From an uncultured Saprospiraceae bacterium (GTDB taxonomy: Bacteria; Bacteroidota; Bacteroidia; Chitinophagales; Saprospiraceae): a stretch of 7,398 bases of DNA. Both the position numbers and the translations under genes were made by a program. The notes beneath the pieces are model-generated. The model searched no databases and was not told the DNA's origin. It saw nothing but the letters and a program-made list of their open reading frames with translations. Position 1 is the stretch's first letter. Each line of letters starts with the position of its first letter. The stretch covers positions 1 to 7,398 of the forward strand of contig CAKUWM010000140.1 of NCBI GenBank assembly GCA_934699305.1, in the 5' to 3' direction. This document shows, piece by piece, positions 6,078 to 7,398 of this stretch.

Positions 6078-6884
6078 TTAAATAAAATATTTCAAAAAAA
6101 GTTCTTTCCCTAATATGATTAATGCCATGATAAATATAAAGTAACCAAATAAAGGTTTCAACTTTTCATTAGGCATCTTACTTGCTATGGAACTTCCCAT
6201 GATTATTCCACCAATGGCAATTATCGTAAAAGGAATCAACAGCTTCCATTCAATATTAACATTGTTGTGTAGGTCGCCCGTAAAGCCCATGAGTGATTTG
6301 ACAGCAATAATGACAAGGCTCGAACCAATGGCCTTCTTCATCTCTACTTTACCCAAAAGCACTAATACCGGTATGATTAAAAATCCACCTCCGGCGCCCA
6401 CAAGCCCTGTTAGCGCTCCTTCAAAAAATCCCGCCGTGGTCAATTTTAAAAAGTTGGTACCAGAATAGTCCGATTTCTGTACTTTTTTTCGTCTCGTCAT
6501 GGCAAATGCCGCAGCCAACATAAAAAATGCAAAAATCAATAGGAAAAATTTGGGTTTCATAACTTCCAAAACAGTTCCTGCAAATACCGGATTGGGAATA
6601 TTGGGTACAATCAATGTCCTCGTTATAAACACTGATGTTATAGATGGAATGCCAAAGAAAAATACTGCCTTCCAGTTGATATTCCCTCGCCTGATATGTG
6701 ACAATGATCCGGACAAGCTGGTCGTTCCTACAACAAACAAGGAATAACCGGTCGCAACAACCGGATTGACACCAAACAAATACACCAAAATAGGAACCGA
6801 AAATATAGAGCCACCTCCACCTATTGCCCCCAATGAAATGCCCATTAATAAGGCGCCGATATATCCCAATATTTCAAATATCAT
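6078..6884 (-). CDS. TauE/SafE-family membrane permease, probable sulfite or sulfur-oxyanion exporter
   Basis: This 268-residue inner membrane protein has about seven to eight hydrophobic helices and no soluble domain. It shows the two pseudo-repeats typical of the TauE/SafE family: GAIGGGGSIFSVPILVYLFG (19-38) with VVATGYSL (42-49) in the first half, and GLVGAGGGFLIIPVLVLLG (160-178) with KKAIGSSLVII (183-193) in the second. Known members export sulfite, sulfoacetate or related organosulfur anions. A persulfide dioxygenase-like gene downstream makes sulfite the natural guess, though substrates cannot be read from sequence. A basic loop TRRKKVQK (130-137) marks a cytoplasmic side. The start codon overlaps the stop of the upstream dehydrogenase in an ATGA, implying translational coupling. 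The length is normal for the family. Confidence 0.88.
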   Translation of the reverse strand: MIFEILGYIGALLMGISLGAIGGGGSIFSVPILVYLFGVNPVVATGYSLFVVGTTSLSGSLSHIRRGNINWKAVFFFGIPSITSVFITRTLIVPNIPNPVFAGTVLEVMKPKFFLLIFAFFMLAAAFAMTRRKKVQKSDYSGTNFLKLTTAGFFEGALTGLVGAGGGFLIIPVLVLLGKVEMKKAIGSSLVIIAVKSLMGFTGDLHNNVNIEWKLLIPFTIIAIGGIIMGSSIASKMPNEKLKPLFGYFIFIMALIILGKELFLKYFI

Positions 6885-7398
6885 AATCGCTTAAAGTAAG
6901 GACTAAGTCGGTATCTGTCCTCTTGATATTCTACCCGCAATCGCTCCATTTCTTGCACTATCTTTTCATATCCATACTCCCTTCCCCATTCTATCAGGCC
7001 TTTCGGATAATTTGTCCCCAATTGCATCGCCTTTTCCACGTCTTCTACAGTGCAAATACCCATATATACAGCATCGGCAGCTTCATTGACCAACATGGAA
7101 AATATGCGATTAAATATCTCTTCATCTGACATTGTTGTATGTATATTGCGCATGGTCACTGTACCTTCCGGATAATTGTAAAATCCCTTTCCCGACTTCC
7201 TACCCAACCATCCGGCATCTAATAAGGACTTTTGCGTCAATGACGGCTTATATCGAGGGTCTTGAAACATAGAATTATAGACTGATTCTGTGACCCGATA
7301 ATTGACATCATGTCCAATAAAGTCCATCAACTCAAAAGGCCCCATATTAAAACCTCCTATGACCTTCATAGCCCTGTCAATATCACTACATCCCGCAA
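6881..7398 (-). CDS. 3-hydroxyacyl-CoA dehydrogenase, PaaH-like (partial, C-terminal 171 residues)
   Basis: The enzyme oxidises 3-hydroxyacyl-CoA to 3-oxoacyl-CoA with NAD in fatty acid beta-oxidation or phenylacetate breakdown. Only the C-terminal part is present. The frame stays open to the window edge, beginning AGCSDIDRAMKVIGGFNMGP, so the real start lies outside and the first in-frame ATG (7369) is internal. Two C-terminal dehydrogenase domains are seen: the first with DIDRAM (5-10), GPFELMDFIG (19-28) and GRKSGKGFYNY (65-75), the second from about 90 with NEAADAVYMGICTVEDVEKAM and NYPKGLIEW. The final residues EDRYRLSPYFKRL match the way two-domain PaaH-type enzymes end. The NAD-binding fold and catalytic His-Glu pair are outside the window, so activity cannot be judged. 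The TGA stop overlaps the permease ATG. Confidence 0.92.
   Translation of the reverse strand, partial: AGCSDIDRAMKVIGGFNMGPFELMDFIGHDVNYRVTESVYNSMFQDPRYKPSLTQKSLLDAGWLGRKSGKGFYNYPEGTVTMRNIHTTMSDEEIFNRIFSMLVNEAADAVYMGICTVEDVEKAMQLGTNYPKGLIEWGREYGYEKIVQEMERLRVEYQEDRYRLSPYFKRL

Noticed and set aside
6187..7129. Plus-strand open frames of 93, 82 and 68 codons opposite the permease and dehydrogenase
   Set aside because: They are shadows of hydrophobic or conserved minus-strand coding sequence, with no recognisable motifs.
7367..7369. ATG at 7369 as the start of the dehydrogenase gene
   Set aside because: The frame continues without a stop to the window edge, and the upstream residues (SDIDRAM) belong to the conserved domain, so this methionine is internal.

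Overview
The window looks like a chromosomal segment from a member of the Bacteroidota, possibly near the Saprospiraceae or Chitinophagia (the finer placement is a guess). The evidence is AT-rich DNA, BatD-family proteins, a SusC/FecA-style TonB receptor, start codons mostly without Shine-Dalgarno sequences, and several TAnnTTTG-type promoter elements. Every gene I can support reads on the minus strand, so transcription runs from the high-coordinate end to the low-coordinate end.

In transcription order: (1) 7398-6881, the C-terminal part of a 3-hydroxyacyl-CoA dehydrogenase, cut by the window edge. It overlaps by 4 bp (ATGA) with (2) a TauE/SafE-type permease at 6884-6078, followed by two hairpins. 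(3) A 266-bp gap holds a dispersed repeat copy and a GC-rich hairpin. (4) 5811-4423 is a three-domain metallo-beta-lactamase/rhodanese/rhodanese protein resembling persulfide dioxygenase-sulfurtransferases (CstB/ETHE1 type). (5) After a perfect 12-bp inverted repeat comes ssb at 4297-3881, ended by a textbook intrinsic terminator. (6) A 269-bp gap holds a good promoter, a possible 35-codon small ORF and the second repeat copy. (7) Two tandem BatD-family genes follow: a short secreted one (3611-3045) and a full-length membrane-anchored one (3030-1282). (8) A 342-bp AT-rich gap precedes (9) the N-terminal 313 residues of a FecA-like TonB-dependent receptor, cut by the left edge.

The clearest functional link is sulfur detoxification. 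The MBL-rhodanese protein should oxidise persulfide to sulfite, or pass sulfur on to sulfite to give thiosulfate. The neighbouring TauE-type permease could export sulfite or a related sulfur oxyanion. The BatD pair suggests an envelope function, but no other Bat genes (batA, B, C, E, moxR) are in the window. I see no prophage, transposase, CRISPR array, tRNA or rRNA. The least explained signal is the 39-bp dispersed repeat in the upstream regions of two genes, one copy of which forms the end of the small ORF.
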